A model generated the notes under the pieces. That model searched no databases. It saw only the letters and a program-made list of their open reading frames with translations, and was not told the DNA's origin. From contig NZ_CP084061.1 of the NCBI RefSeq assembly GCF_020215665.1, positions 3,194,001 to 3,258,000 on the forward strand: 64,000 nt of DNA, read 5' to 3'. Positions 54,646 to 63,584 of the stretch are shown piece by piece (positions within the stretch are counted from its first letter, which is position 1; every line of letters begins with the position of its first letter). The stretch is from Blautia parvula (GTDB lineage: Bacteria > Bacillota > Clostridia > Lachnospirales > Lachnospiraceae). A program made the position numbers and the translations under genes.

Positions 54646-54747
54646 TAACTTTCAGTGTCTCCACAGCTCCGGGCAAAAGTCCATGTAAGATCGTCTTTCG
54701 TGATGTGATTTTCACCTGGCTGTGAAGCGCTGTCGCTGAATCGTTAC
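54646..54747 (+). repeat. GTAAC element, shortened copy D (102 bp)
   Basis: Starts GTAACTTTCAG and ends CTGAATCGTTAC. It aligns to copy B in the same orientation through the GCAAAA-TCCATG and ATCG-CTTT-GATG hairpin region to GGCTG, but lacks the TCTGCGCATTTACTGC block. It sits between the GH127 stop and the binding-protein start, inside the arabinoside operon. Confidence 0.65.
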
Positions 54748-54794
54748 GTTCCTTTATCAAATCAGAGGATTTCTCCCTCTGTATGATACAAATG

Positions 54795-56747
54795 TTACAG
54801 CAGTTCTTTGATCCAAACCAGCATCTCGCCGGTTGTACGGTTGCCCCAGTGGCAATAGGGAACTGCTTTTAATTCAATATCTTCAAGTTCTGTCTTACAT
54901 TCCCGGTATAAGGTATCGTCATCCCAGCAGGACTCTGTTATTTTCTTACCCTTCAGGCAGATCACAGTGGTTCCGCCCAGAAGCTCCGGTTCATAATGCT
55001 CTGACAGTTCCTGTCCCGTATCCACAAAAACAGATGCCAGGTTGCTGCCGTTGTCCGTCTCCTCCAGACAATACACAAGGGGCCCTCTCATAAGTGCTGC
55101 CTTGCCGCTGTCTGCCCGTACTTTTGGGTTTGCGTGGACAAATCTTGGTTTTATGTCAAATTTCAGGGTGATCTCTTCCTGCTCCAGCTCACCGCTTATG
55201 AGCAGGTAGCCCTTCTCTGTCTTTGGCTCTCTGATCTTTTCACCGTTTCGGAATACACAGTAGGTTTTCACCCAGCCGGGAATCCTAAGTGCCAGGGTTC
55301 CTGTTGTCTTGTGCTCCGGGTGAAGACTTATGTTCACTGTGCCGTCATCCAGATATCCGCTGTCAATCTTTACGCTGCATTTTACACCGTTTATGACAGT
55401 CTGCGCCTCGTTGGAGACGTATAAGTTTATGTACAGGGAATCCTCTCCCTTTCCGTACAGGTATTGCCCCAGGGATGCCAGCGTTCTGGCTATGTTTGGC
55501 GGGCAGCATGCCACGCCGAACCATTTCTGCCGCACAGGCTTTACATGTTCCTTTGAAGTTCTCTCCAGGCAATTGTCCGGCCATACCTCCAGAGGGTTTA
55601 CATAGAAGAAGCTCCTGCCGTCCATGGCGATTCCCGCCAGGACCGTGTTATAGAGTGCTGTCTCCGCCACATCCATATATTTTGCTTCCCCTGTGATCTC
55701 GGCCATCCTTCTGCCGAACAGCGCCAGGCCGATGGATGCACAGGATTCTGAGTAGTTACAGTCATTCGGCAGGTCATAATCCGTGGTAAAACGTTCCAGA
55801 AGCCCGGAAGAACCTATGCCTCCTGTGATGAACATTCTCTTCTTCACCATATTGTCCCACAGGGTTCTGCAGGCATCCAGCAGGGATTCATCCCGGTACT
55901 CGTATGCCAGGTCTGCCATGGCACAGTACAGATATACGGCACGCACTGCGTGTCCCTCGGCGGTCTTCTGTTCCCTGACCGGAAGGTGGGATTGTGAGTA
56001 TGCCGGGCTGTAATCCTTGAATTCCGGGAAGATCTGCCGGTATTTCTCACCTTTTTCCTCCTGGAAGAAGTAATTCTCCCCCACACCTCTCTGCTCTACA
56101 AAATATTTGGATACCTCCAGATATCTTTTCTCTCCTGTTGCCCGGTAGAGCTTCACCAGTGCCAGTTCCACCTCCGGATGTCCCGGATAGCCGTGGCACT
56201 GTCCCTCATCCGGACCGAACTTTTCACAGATAACATCCGCAAACCTGGATACGATCTTCAAAAACGCGTCCTTGCCTGTGGCTTCATAATAGGCAACAGC
56301 AGCTTCTATCATATGTCCCGCTGTGTATAGCTCATGCCCTTCTTTCAGGTTTGACCATCTGCGATCCGGCTCCTGAATGGTGTAATAGGTATTCAGGTAT
56401 CCGTCAGGACACTGGGCCTTACCGATCAACTTAATCGTTTCATCAGCCAGACTTTCCAGCATCTCATCCCTTCCGCCGGAAGCCAGGGTGAACGCGGCAG
56501 CTTCCAGCCACTTTGCCACATCCGTATCCTGGAAAACAGCTCCCTGAAAGGTGCCTTTCTCCTCGCCGGCGGCGATTCTGAAGTTTTTGATGCAGTGGCT
56601 TGGCTCTGCATCCGGTACATTGTCATTCAGTGTTTCCCATTGGTAAGGGAGAATCACATCTTTTACCAGCCGGATATATTTACCCCAGAACGCGTCCTCT
56701 ATCCTTATGTCACCAAGAGGCAGGGACTGTAATTTCTCACCGTTCAT
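54795..56747 (-). CDS. Beta-L-arabinofuranosidase, GH127
   Basis: A 650-residue enzyme of the DUF1680/GH127 family, close in length to the Bifidobacterium HypBA1 enzyme (658). The zinc-site and catalytic residues are present in matching places: E334 and C336 in SESCASIG, C414-C415 in GVACCPPN. The (alpha/alpha)6 barrel is followed by beta-sandwich domains. No signal peptide. It cleaves beta-1,2-linked L-arabinofuranose, as found on hydroxyproline-rich plant glycoproteins. First gene of the arabinoside operon. Confidence 0.95.
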   Translation of the reverse strand: MNGEKLQSLPLGDIRIEDAFWGKYIRLVKDVILPYQWETLNDNVPDAEPSHCIKNFRIAAGEEKGTFQGAVFQDTDVAKWLEAAAFTLASGGRDEMLESLADETIKLIGKAQCPDGYLNTYYTIQEPDRRWSNLKEGHELYTAGHMIEAAVAYYEATGKDAFLKIVSRFADVICEKFGPDEGQCHGYPGHPEVELALVKLYRATGEKRYLEVSKYFVEQRGVGENYFFQEEKGEKYRQIFPEFKDYSPAYSQSHLPVREQKTAEGHAVRAVYLYCAMADLAYEYRDESLLDACRTLWDNMVKKRMFITGGIGSSGLLERFTTDYDLPNDCNYSESCASIGLALFGRRMAEITGEAKYMDVAETALYNTVLAGIAMDGRSFFYVNPLEVWPDNCLERTSKEHVKPVRQKWFGVACCPPNIARTLASLGQYLYGKGEDSLYINLYVSNEAQTVINGVKCSVKIDSGYLDDGTVNISLHPEHKTTGTLALRIPGWVKTYCVFRNGEKIREPKTEKGYLLISGELEQEEITLKFDIKPRFVHANPKVRADSGKAALMRGPLVYCLEETDNGSNLASVFVDTGQELSEHYEPELLGGTTVICLKGKKITESCWDDDTLYRECKTELEDIELKAVPYCHWGNRTTGEMLVWIKELL

Positions 56748-56845
56748 ACTTGCTCTCCCTTCATATCTCTTTCCTTGCTCCGGTCAGCCCGGAGCATTTC
56801 GCCCTCAGATCATTGGCTGCTCGTCCTTTGATGAGGTTTTTGTTA

Positions 56846-56857
56846 TTAAACGTTTAA
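56846..56857. promoter_or_regulatory. LacI-family operator O1
   Basis: Perfect palindrome TTAAACGTTTAA, downstream of the GH127 promoter and about 100 bases before the start codon. The same core recurs at 57110 and 58408. Confidence 0.65.
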
Positions 56858-56973
56858 GCGTACATCTTTTCCATCACTCTTATTTTGTTTCGGATATCCG
56901 CCTGTTTTATTTTTTCTGAGCCATTCCTGCTGTTTTAGTTATTTTTACTCAGCGGCTCTGTGTGTTTTTCTCT

Positions 56974-57002
56974 TTTATAGACCACTTTTCAGATGTTTTC
57001 AA
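56974..57002 (-). promoter_or_regulatory. Promoter of the GH127-ABC operon
   Basis: TTGAAA (56997-57002), 17 bases, TATAAA (56974-56979). It lies in a very AT-rich stretch (56860-57180) with no gene. Confidence 0.7.
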
Positions 57003-57109
57003 GTTTGTTAATTCAGATATATTCCCATTAATCACTATTTTAAATCACTTATTCTCTGTTTTTCTCGTTTTTACTCTTATTTTAAATATTTACACAACTA
57101 TTTTTATTT

Positions 57110-57122
57110 TTAAATCGTTTAA
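57110..57122. promoter_or_regulatory. LacI-family operator O2
   Basis: TTAAATCGTTTAA, a one-base-expanded variant of TTAAACGTTTAA, about 260 bases from O1 and upstream of the -35 box. The pair could support looping. Confidence 0.5.
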
Positions 57123-57202
57123 GTATGTGCACATTGTACAATTCTTTATTTTGATAAAGCCTTTTTTGCGCTGTTCCCCCTTTCATTCTTTGTACAAAAC
57201 CA

Positions 57203-57252
57203 CAAAAAAACAGCCTCCGGGGGATGTGCTCCACATTTCCCCGAGAGGCTGT
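57203..57252 (-). terminator. Terminator of the LacI regulator gene
   Basis: ACAGCCTC...GGGGGA pairs with TCCCC...GAGGCTGT around a loop; seven T residues follow on the minus strand (57203-57209). Confidence 0.8.
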
Positions 57253-57287
57253 AAAATTTTTCTGTTTTCCTTACTTGTACCATCGTT

Positions 57288-58361
57288 TCAGGAACTTGTA
57301 CCATTGCTGCTTTTTTGTCCCTGACTGATATTTCTGACGGATTTACGCAGCAGACGCTGGCATTTCACCTGGTAGACTGCTTCTGTTTTCTGTTCCGGAA
57401 TCTCTTTTTCAAGAAGACCGATCATCACTTCCCCGGCACGGTATCCGATATCGTGCAGAGGCAGGGTAATGGTGGTCAAAGGCGGTTTATAATAACTGGA
57501 AAGTTCCCTGTTGTCATACCCTGTTATGGAAATATCCTGTGGAATCTTAAGTCCCAGCTCATCCAGACGGTCATATACGCCGCCTGCCATCAGGTCATTC
57601 ATGCAGAAAATGGCTGTCACCCCTTTTTCCAGCAGTTCATCTGTATACATGTATCCTGCAGGCCGCGTCCAGTCTCCTGTCTTTACAAGCTCCGGGTCAT
57701 ACAGGATTTTATGGTTCAGCAGGGCTTTCTGGTATCCGATCAGACGCGCCTGCATATGAAGGCTGTCCGCTTTACCTGTGATCACCCCAATCTTCTCATG
57801 TCCGTTCTCAATAAGATGATTGACAATATCCAGCGCTCCGTGCTCGTCATCCACCACAACGGAAGGCACCTTACCGCTTCTTGTATAGCCGTATGCCATC
57901 ACCGCCGGTATGGGAAGGTCCTCGGGAATACACCGTATCACACGCTCATGGGCTGTCACATAGATGATTCCCTCCACCTGCTTTGCCATCAGTTTTTTGA
58001 TCTCCTGCTGCACAATCCCGTAAAAATCCGTTCTTCCATAGTAAGTGTCATTATATTTCTTATAGAGCCTTAAGTTGGTCAGCAGTATCTGGTAGTCCAC
58101 TTCCTCACAGTATTCTGTTATCCCGTCTATGATATCCGGAATGCTGAAAATGGTCATATCCTCAGCAATAACCCCTATGCTCCTGGAATTCTTCGTCTTC
58201 AGGTTTTTAGCCATGTAGTTGGGCATATAGTCCATCTCCCTGGCCACCTTCAGAACCATTTCCCTTGTATTCTCACTGGCCCCCGGCTTGTCGTTCAGAA
58301 TATTCGACACCGTAGCCACCGAGACATGACATGCCTTTGCAATTTCTTTGATCGTAGCCAT
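57288..58361 (-). CDS. LacI-family transcriptional regulator of the arabinoside genes
   Basis: A 357-residue protein: LacI HTH (IKEIAKACHVSVATVSNILN, hinge YMPNYMAKNLKTKNSRSIG) and a periplasmic-binding-protein-like effector domain (GVIAEDMTIFSIPDIIDG, VVVDDEHGALDIVNHLIENG, IFCMNDLMAGGVYDRLDELG, SITGYDNRELSSYYKPPLTT). ATG at 58361 with GGGGG five bases upstream; the longer frame to 58400 is not supported. It is flanked by operators at its own promoter, at the divergent GH43 gene and at the GH127 operon, so an arabinose-derived inducer is likely. Confidence 0.93.
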   Translation of the reverse strand: MATIKEIAKACHVSVATVSNILNDKPGASENTREMVLKVAREMDYMPNYMAKNLKTKNSRSIGVIAEDMTIFSIPDIIDGITEYCEEVDYQILLTNLRLYKKYNDTYYGRTDFYGIVQQEIKKLMAKQVEGIIYVTAHERVIRCIPEDLPIPAVMAYGYTRSGKVPSVVVDDEHGALDIVNHLIENGHEKIGVITGKADSLHMQARLIGYQKALLNHKILYDPELVKTGDWTRPAGYMYTDELLEKGVTAIFCMNDLMAGGVYDRLDELGLKIPQDISITGYDNRELSSYYKPPLTTITLPLHDIGYRAGEVMIGLLEKEIPEQKTEAVYQVKCQRLLRKSVRNISQGQKSSNGTSS

Positions 58362-58407
58362 AATTACCCCCGTACCGCATCGGCGGACTGCCCGCCGCAT
58401 CCTTTAC

Positions 58408-58419
58408 TTAAACGTTTTA
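58408..58419. promoter_or_regulatory. LacI-family operator O3
   Basis: TTAAACGTTTTA in the divergent lacI-GH43 region, one mismatch to the palindrome of O1. It is well placed for control of both genes. Confidence 0.6.
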
Positions 58420-58449
58420 TATATTAATTAAATACTTGTTTTTACCTGC

Positions 58450-58478
58450 TTGTCAACCCTTTTCTTTTGTGTTAAGAT
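58450..58478 (+). promoter_or_regulatory. GH43 promoter
   Basis: TTGTCA (58450-58455), 17 bases, TAAGAT (58473-58478), about 45 bases before the ATG and its AAAAGGAG site. Confidence 0.7.
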
Positions 58479-58524
58479 GAAAATACTCTTATTTTGTTAA
58501 AACATCTGCCCAAAAGGAGTTATT

Positions 58525-60228
58525 ATGAAGAACATGCATATACTTCCCTGGGATGATTCTCTCTGCAGAAAAGGTCAGAAAACGGCCTGGCTGCGTCCTT
58601 ATACCCTGGATTGGAACAATCCGGAATCTGACAGTCTTCACCTGGAATACAGCTACAACGGGTCTGACTGGTATCAGTTAAACGGAAACAATGGAATCTG
58701 GTTCCCGGATTTCGGTTCCAAAAGGCTGCATTCCCCATCCATTTACCAATTAATCAACGGCACTTATCTGATCGCGGCGTCTGACGCGGTATATGAGTCC
58801 AGCATGCATCTTGTATGCACAACAGATTTTATCCATTATACGGGAGCAGTCTGCACAGGCAGGGATTATGAATTTGAACAGCTCTACCCGATCACACAGA
58901 AGCCGGCCCCAAACGGCGCCGTTGAAATTCCGATGGAAATTCTCTCAGAACTTCAAAAAAATTACGGAAAACCTGAGCCGGTGCTCCTGCACGCGGTGGA
59001 GGAAGTCCATATCACCGCAAAACCGGGAGAAAAACCGTCTTTTCCGGAAAGAGTCACTGTGGAGTATACAAACGGTATGCAGGAAGAGCGGAAAGTCCGC
59101 TGGAATCTGTCCGAAACTGATAGGATAACCAAGGACTGCCAGACCTGTGAAGTAACCGGCCGCCTGGAGGAGACACGTTTTCCAAATCCCTTTATTTATC
59201 ACAGAGCGGACCCGTTTATTTACAAGCACACGGACGGTATGTATTATTTCACAGCATCCCATACCGATATGGAGCACAATCTGGACGGAAAATACCAGTA
59301 TCTTTACATAATCCTGCGCCGGGCTTCCACCCTGGGCGGGCTGGCAGACGGTTCCGGGGCCTATGAGGAAAAGGTGGTCTATGAGCGCCGGCCCATAGCC
59401 GGAGGCACCTTAAGCCCTCATATCTGGGCACCTGAGATCCATTATATTGACGGAAAATGGTATATTTATTACACCACCACCATATCGGAGGAATCCTCCT
59501 GGCGCATCCGCCCCCACTGTCTGGAGTGTAAAGACCGCGATCCCCTAACCGGGACCTGGGAGCAGAAAGGCCCGGTGGTTACTGAGGTAAAAGGCGATAT
59601 TGCTTTCACGGATTTTTCTCTTGACCATACACATTTTGAACATAAAGGAAAACATTATTTTCTTTGGGCGCAGAAAACAAACAATATCTCTGACATTTTC
59701 ATTGCACAGCTCTCCAACCCCTGGACGCTGTGCACCCCGGCTGTCCGCCTGTCCCATCCGGAATACGCCTGGGAGCTGCACGGGTTCCCCGTAGATGAAG
59801 GCCCCGGCATTATCAAACACGGAGGTAAGATATTCCTGACCTTCTCCGGCAGCGGCACAGACGCCCTGTACTGCGTGGGACTCCTCTATGCAGATGAAAA
59901 TGCAGACCTTCTGGATGCTGCCTCCTGGAAAAAACTTCCCTTCCCCGTATTCCAGAGCAGTCGGGCCACCGGCCAGTTCGGACTGGGACACAACAGCTTC
60001 ACCAAATCAGACGACGATACGGAAGACCTGATCATCTACCACGGACGCCAGGAGGAACGCTACCTGGTTGATGAGGATTACCAGCCCCTTTACGACGCAG
60101 GGCGCAACGCCTCCGTGGGCAAAATATTCTGGGATGAGGACGGAATGCCGAATTTCTCCGTGCCCTCTGAGAGAATCGCGCGCAGGGAGGAAGACTTAAC
60201 TGTCCGGGCAGTGATAACAATAAAATAA
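58525..60228 (+). CDS. Glycoside hydrolase family 43 with inserted Ig-like segment
   Basis: A 567-residue cytoplasmic protein without signal peptide. Residues ~1-115 read like a beta-propeller blade set (LEYSYNGSDWYQLNGNNGIW, LHSPSIYQLINGTYLIAASD), ~170-210 like a bacterial Ig-like 4 domain (RVTVEYTNGMQEERKVRWN), and from ~220 the GH43 propeller restarts with the base Asp in YHRADPFIYKHTDGMYYFTA, the Glu in IWAPEIHYIDGKWYIYYT and a third acid later. It probably removes arabinosyl or xylosyl residues. The partial first propeller before the catalytic one is odd. Linkage specificity unknown. Confidence 0.87.
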   Translation: MKNMHILPWDDSLCRKGQKTAWLRPYTLDWNNPESDSLHLEYSYNGSDWYQLNGNNGIWFPDFGSKRLHSPSIYQLINGTYLIAASDAVYESSMHLVCTTDFIHYTGAVCTGRDYEFEQLYPITQKPAPNGAVEIPMEILSELQKNYGKPEPVLLHAVEEVHITAKPGEKPSFPERVTVEYTNGMQEERKVRWNLSETDRITKDCQTCEVTGRLEETRFPNPFIYHRADPFIYKHTDGMYYFTASHTDMEHNLDGKYQYLYIILRRASTLGGLADGSGAYEEKVVYERRPIAGGTLSPHIWAPEIHYIDGKWYIYYTTTISEESSWRIRPHCLECKDRDPLTGTWEQKGPVVTEVKGDIAFTDFSLDHTHFEHKGKHYFLWAQKTNNISDIFIAQLSNPWTLCTPAVRLSHPEYAWELHGFPVDEGPGIIKHGGKIFLTFSGSGTDALYCVGLLYADENADLLDAASWKKLPFPVFQSSRATGQFGLGHNSFTKSDDDTEDLIIYHGRQEERYLVDEDYQPLYDAGRNASVGKIFWDEDGMPNFSVPSERIARREEDLTVRAVITIK

Positions 60229-60356
60229 ACGTATGACAGGAAAGAAAGAGTTCAGCGGTGAAAAATTCCCCTCCTGATTTCAACAAAAATTCAACAAGTT
60301 ATTCATATACTTTTGTATCATACGAAAGCAAATCAAGAAAGAAGGAGGAAACACAA

Positions 60357-61733
60357 ATGAACAAAAAGAAACACGAATTTCCGCATGCATTTGTCATTCT
60401 GTTTGCCATTTTGGTATTGATGGTGATCTGCACATGGCTGGTTCCTGCGGGGCAGTACAACAGAGTGGAGGTAGACGGAAAACAGGTCGTGGATGCGGAC
60501 AGCTTTCAATATGTGGAATCTTCTCCTGTAGGTTTTATGGGATTATTCCAGTCCATTCCCCAGGGAATCCAGGATGGAGCGGCTTTGATCACCATGATCT
60601 TTACAATCGGCGCCGCAATTGGTCTTGTAAACAGTACGGGGGCTTTAAAAGCCGCAGTCATGACACTATCCAAAAAGCTGGGTGAAAAGCACAGTAAACT
60701 GGTATTGATCGGTATTATGGTCTTCTTTCTCTTCATCGGAGGGTTTCCCGCAATGCTGGAAGGCACGATTCCCTTCGCAGCCGTCTGTATCCCCATCTGT
60801 CTTGCACTGGGATACGACGTCATAACAGGGATATCCGTCGTATTCATTGCAGATATCGTAGGGTGGTCCGCCGGCCCGGCAAACTATTACACGGTTGGAA
60901 ACGCCCAGATCATCGGCGGCCTGAAACTGTTCTCCGGTTTTTCCTACCGTATGGTGGCTCTGGTCGTACTTGGTTTGGTCAGTATCTTCTACGTGATCCG
61001 CTATGCTGAAAAGGTTCGGAAAGACCCATCAAAAGGACTCATGGCCGGACAGGACTATTCTGATCTTGCAGGGGACCAGGAGGAAACTGCGTTTACCGGA
61101 CGCAGAAAACTGGTGGTTGTGGTATTTATGGCTGCTATCCTTCTCATCGTTATCGGCTGTCTGAAATGGGGATGGGGAATGCCGGAGATGTCAGCCGTCT
61201 ATATCATCTGCGGGATCGTATGCGGAATCATTGCAGGCTACAAGAGCGGCAAGATTGCAGACGAGCTTTTAGAGGGAGCCAAATCCGTGTTTATCGCGGC
61301 GATGGCCATTGGAATGGCAAGGGCCATCTCTGTTGTCATGCAGCAGGGACTGATTCTGGATACCATTATCCACGGTCTGTCCGGTGTGCTGGCGGGACTG
61401 CCTGAGAGTCTTACCAGTATCGGAATGCTGGTGGTACAGACCATTCTGAATTTCTTTATCCCTTCAGGAAGCAGCCAGGCACTGGTTACCATGCCCGTAC
61501 TTATGCCTGTTGCAGAGATAACCGGACTCAGCAAACAGCTTACCATCCTGGCATTCCAGTTTGGAGACGGCCTGAGCAATCTCTGCTATCCTACTATGGG
61601 CGCACTGATAGCATTCCTGTCCTATGGACGTGTTCCTTTTAACAAATGGATAAAATTTATCATGCCATTTATGCTTCTGGCATGGGGCGCCTGCATTATC
61701 CTTCTTATTGCCGGCACTATCATCGGATATTAG
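60357..61733 (+). CDS. YfcC family carrier (C4-dicarboxylate/basic amino acid uptake type)
   Basis: A 458-residue protein with about 12 helices, of the DcuC/ArcD-like YfcC group: HAFVILFAILVLMVICTWLVPAG in helix 1, a tandem half with GGFPAMLEGTIPFAAVC, and the late re-entrant motif FFIPSGSSQALVTMPVL and QFGDGLSNLCYPTMGALIAF. ATG at 60357 with GGAGG upstream; the longer frame to 60258 has no ribosome site. Follows GH43 by 128 bases. A peptide, amino acid or dicarboxylate substrate is possible; the arabinoside neighbourhood does not predict one. Confidence 0.88.
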   Translation: MNKKKHEFPHAFVILFAILVLMVICTWLVPAGQYNRVEVDGKQVVDADSFQYVESSPVGFMGLFQSIPQGIQDGAALITMIFTIGAAIGLVNSTGALKAAVMTLSKKLGEKHSKLVLIGIMVFFLFIGGFPAMLEGTIPFAAVCIPICLALGYDVITGISVVFIADIVGWSAGPANYYTVGNAQIIGGLKLFSGFSYRMVALVVLGLVSIFYVIRYAEKVRKDPSKGLMAGQDYSDLAGDQEETAFTGRRKLVVVVFMAAILLIVIGCLKWGWGMPEMSAVYIICGIVCGIIAGYKSGKIADELLEGAKSVFIAAMAIGMARAISVVMQQGLILDTIIHGLSGVLAGLPESLTSIGMLVVQTILNFFIPSGSSQALVTMPVLMPVAEITGLSKQLTILAFQFGDGLSNLCYPTMGALIAFLSYGRVPFNKWIKFIMPFMLLAWGACIILLIAGTIIGY

Positions 61734-61742
61734 AAATCTTAT

Positions 61743-61792
61743 ACACCATTCTGTCACGCAGTTTCATCCTGCCTGCCGGAATGGTGTTTTTC
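61743..61792 (+). terminator. Terminator of the YfcC-family gene
   Basis: ACACCATTC (61743-61751) pairs with GAATGGTGT (61779-61787) with further inner pairing; a T-run follows (61787-61791). Confidence 0.8.
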
Positions 61793-61877
61793 ATCCCCCT
61801 CATTCCGCTGTAATTCTGAAAAAACATCTCCTCCCTTCTATTTGCATTCCCAATTATCAAAATAACCACAAATTATA

Positions 61878-61906
61878 TTGACGTTATTTTTTACAGATGA
61901 TATAAT
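61878..61906 (+). promoter_or_regulatory. Promoter of the GPH transporter operon
   Basis: TTGACG (61878-61883), 17 bases, TATAAT (61901-61906), a near-consensus promoter. Confidence 0.85.
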
Positions 61907-61911
61907 CCACA

Positions 61912-62131
61912 TATAACATTTGCAATATATTTATTTGCATAAGTCAGTCAGGAGGTGAATTTTAAAAAGACGTCATAAATATCATTGCAGACAACACAGA
62001 CGGAAAACAGCGACAACAAAGCCATACTGTACTGCCAGCCGCCGGCATCTGTACACAGCCGCAGATTTTGCAGCGACAGAATGGCCGCCTGTTAAGATGC
62101 CCATCAGACCGGGCAGCAGAAAGGAGAAGAT
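61912..62131 (+). other. Long 5' leader of the GPH transporter gene
   Basis: About 220 bases of untranslated leader. It carries a strong AGGAGGTGA at 61951-61959 that is followed only by a very short frame (starting GTG, stop after seven codons), then a GC-rich segment with CAGCCGCCGGC-type pairing potential. It could hold a leader peptide or RNA switch, or be the remnant of a lost first gene. Confidence 0.4.
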
Positions 62132-63553
62132 ATGGGGGATTCAGATGGAGGGAAGAAACGAAACGGAATCAGCAGATCCCTGAAAAGATTTTTTGGTGTG
62201 GGGGACTTTGGCTTTTCCTTTATGACCAATATTGAAACGTATTATTTTACTTATTTCCTGACAAATATTGCAGAATTTTCACTCCCGATCGTTACCATGA
62301 TCACAACCATAGCCAGTGTAGTGGATGCTGCACTGTCCTGGATATACGGAGTTATTCTGGACACATTTAAGCCTATGAAATGGGGGCGCTACCGCTCCTG
62401 GCTGGTGGTCATCCCATGGCTGGTGCCATTTCTTTACGCATTCCAGTTCGTACGCGTGGGAAGCGGAACCGCAGCCGTGGTGATCATCATCGCAGCCACG
62501 ATCACAAGCCATATTGCATGGAACATTCCATTCGTAGCCAACATTTCCATGATCAACATGGCTTCCAAGACCCCGGAGGACCGCATGGCTCTGTCCTCAT
62601 CAAGAGCTATCTGGCAGTCTCTGGGCAGGGTATTTTATTCCTATGTAGGCCCGGCAGTGGTAGCTGTCATGGCCGGTATTGTTGGAGAAAAGAATTCCTA
62701 CGGCGCCACAGCCTTTGCCTTTGCCGCACTGATGGCAGCCGGTTACTTCGCGCATTTTAAAATGTTTGAAGGCTACGAGGAAACCGGTGCCCAGGAAATT
62801 GAGAGGATGCGGCGTGAACTTGCGGAGAAGAAAGCCCGCGGCCGCCAGGATAAGGGAAACGGCCTTCTGAAGTGCCTCACCACCAATCCCTACCTCTTAG
62901 GGCTGACCGTAGCCGACCTGGCAAAATATATCTACAGTTTTGTCGCCAGCGGCATTGCCGTATATTATTTCACCTATGTTGCGCACAACAAGGACCTGAC
63001 TGCTACATTCATCCTTATCTCCAGCCTACTGGGAGTTGCAGCTTCTTATCTTTCCAAAACAGCAGCCAAAAAGTTCTCTGCCAGAAACACTGTCATCTAC
63101 GCCTATCTTGCCATGGCAGTTGTGCTTGTGCTGGGATTTCTCTTCTATCGGCAGCCCTGGGCAGTGATCATCCTGGTCAGCCTGGCTCAGTTCTTCTGCA
63201 CCATGACAAACGCGTGCGGTCCCGCTCTCTATGCGGACTGTGCCATTTACAGCGAATACAAAACCGGAAAAAATGCCACCGGACTGATCATGGGACTCAG
63301 CAACATCCCACTGAAGATTGGCGTGGTGAGCCGCGGCATTTTGATCAGCGCCTGTCTCGCCATCGCAGGCTTCAATCTGGAAACTGTGGAAAAAGGGATC
63401 ACGTCCCCGCAGTTAGAGCGCGGAATCAGCATGGGCTTTACGATCATTCCCGCCATTGCCGTAGCTCTGGGTGCTGTCATCATGATTTTCGGTTTCCGCC
63501 TCACAAGGGACAAAATAGAAAAATATTCTGCAGAACTGGAAAAACGGAAATAG
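62132..63553 (+). CDS. GPH-family (glycoside/pentoside/hexuronide) cation symporter
   Basis: A 473-residue, 12-helix MFS protein of the MelB/XylP/UidB type: FFGVGDFGFSFMTNIETYYF at the start, VVDAALSWIYGVILDTFKP with the WGRYRSWL loop motif (Gly-Arg-Tyr-Arg), and CAIYSEYKTGKNATGLIMGL in the second half. It imports a glycoside or related polar compound with H+ or Na+. AAGGAG precedes the ATG. Its downstream partner is a UroD-family gene, a combination suggesting that the transported compound is a methylated or decarboxylated small molecule rather than a plain sugar. Confidence 0.9.
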   Translation: MGDSDGGKKRNGISRSLKRFFGVGDFGFSFMTNIETYYFTYFLTNIAEFSLPIVTMITTIASVVDAALSWIYGVILDTFKPMKWGRYRSWLVVIPWLVPFLYAFQFVRVGSGTAAVVIIIAATITSHIAWNIPFVANISMINMASKTPEDRMALSSSRAIWQSLGRVFYSYVGPAVVAVMAGIVGEKNSYGATAFAFAALMAAGYFAHFKMFEGYEETGAQEIERMRRELAEKKARGRQDKGNGLLKCLTTNPYLLGLTVADLAKYIYSFVASGIAVYYFTYVAHNKDLTATFILISSLLGVAASYLSKTAAKKFSARNTVIYAYLAMAVVLVLGFLFYRQPWAVIILVSLAQFFCTMTNACGPALYADCAIYSEYKTGKNATGLIMGLSNIPLKIGVVSRGILISACLAIAGFNLETVEKGITSPQLERGISMGFTIIPAIAVALGAVIMIFGFRLTRDKIEKYSAELEKRK

Positions 63554-63584
63554 TATGTGAATAAGAAAAGGAGGAATAATATTA

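Noticed and set aside
56962-57324. 120-codon hydrophobic plus-strand frame in the AT-rich GH127-lacI gap
   Set aside because: Phe/Ile/Leu-rich only because the DNA is T-rich; it crosses the GH127 promoter, an operator and the lacI terminator, and lacks a ribosome site.
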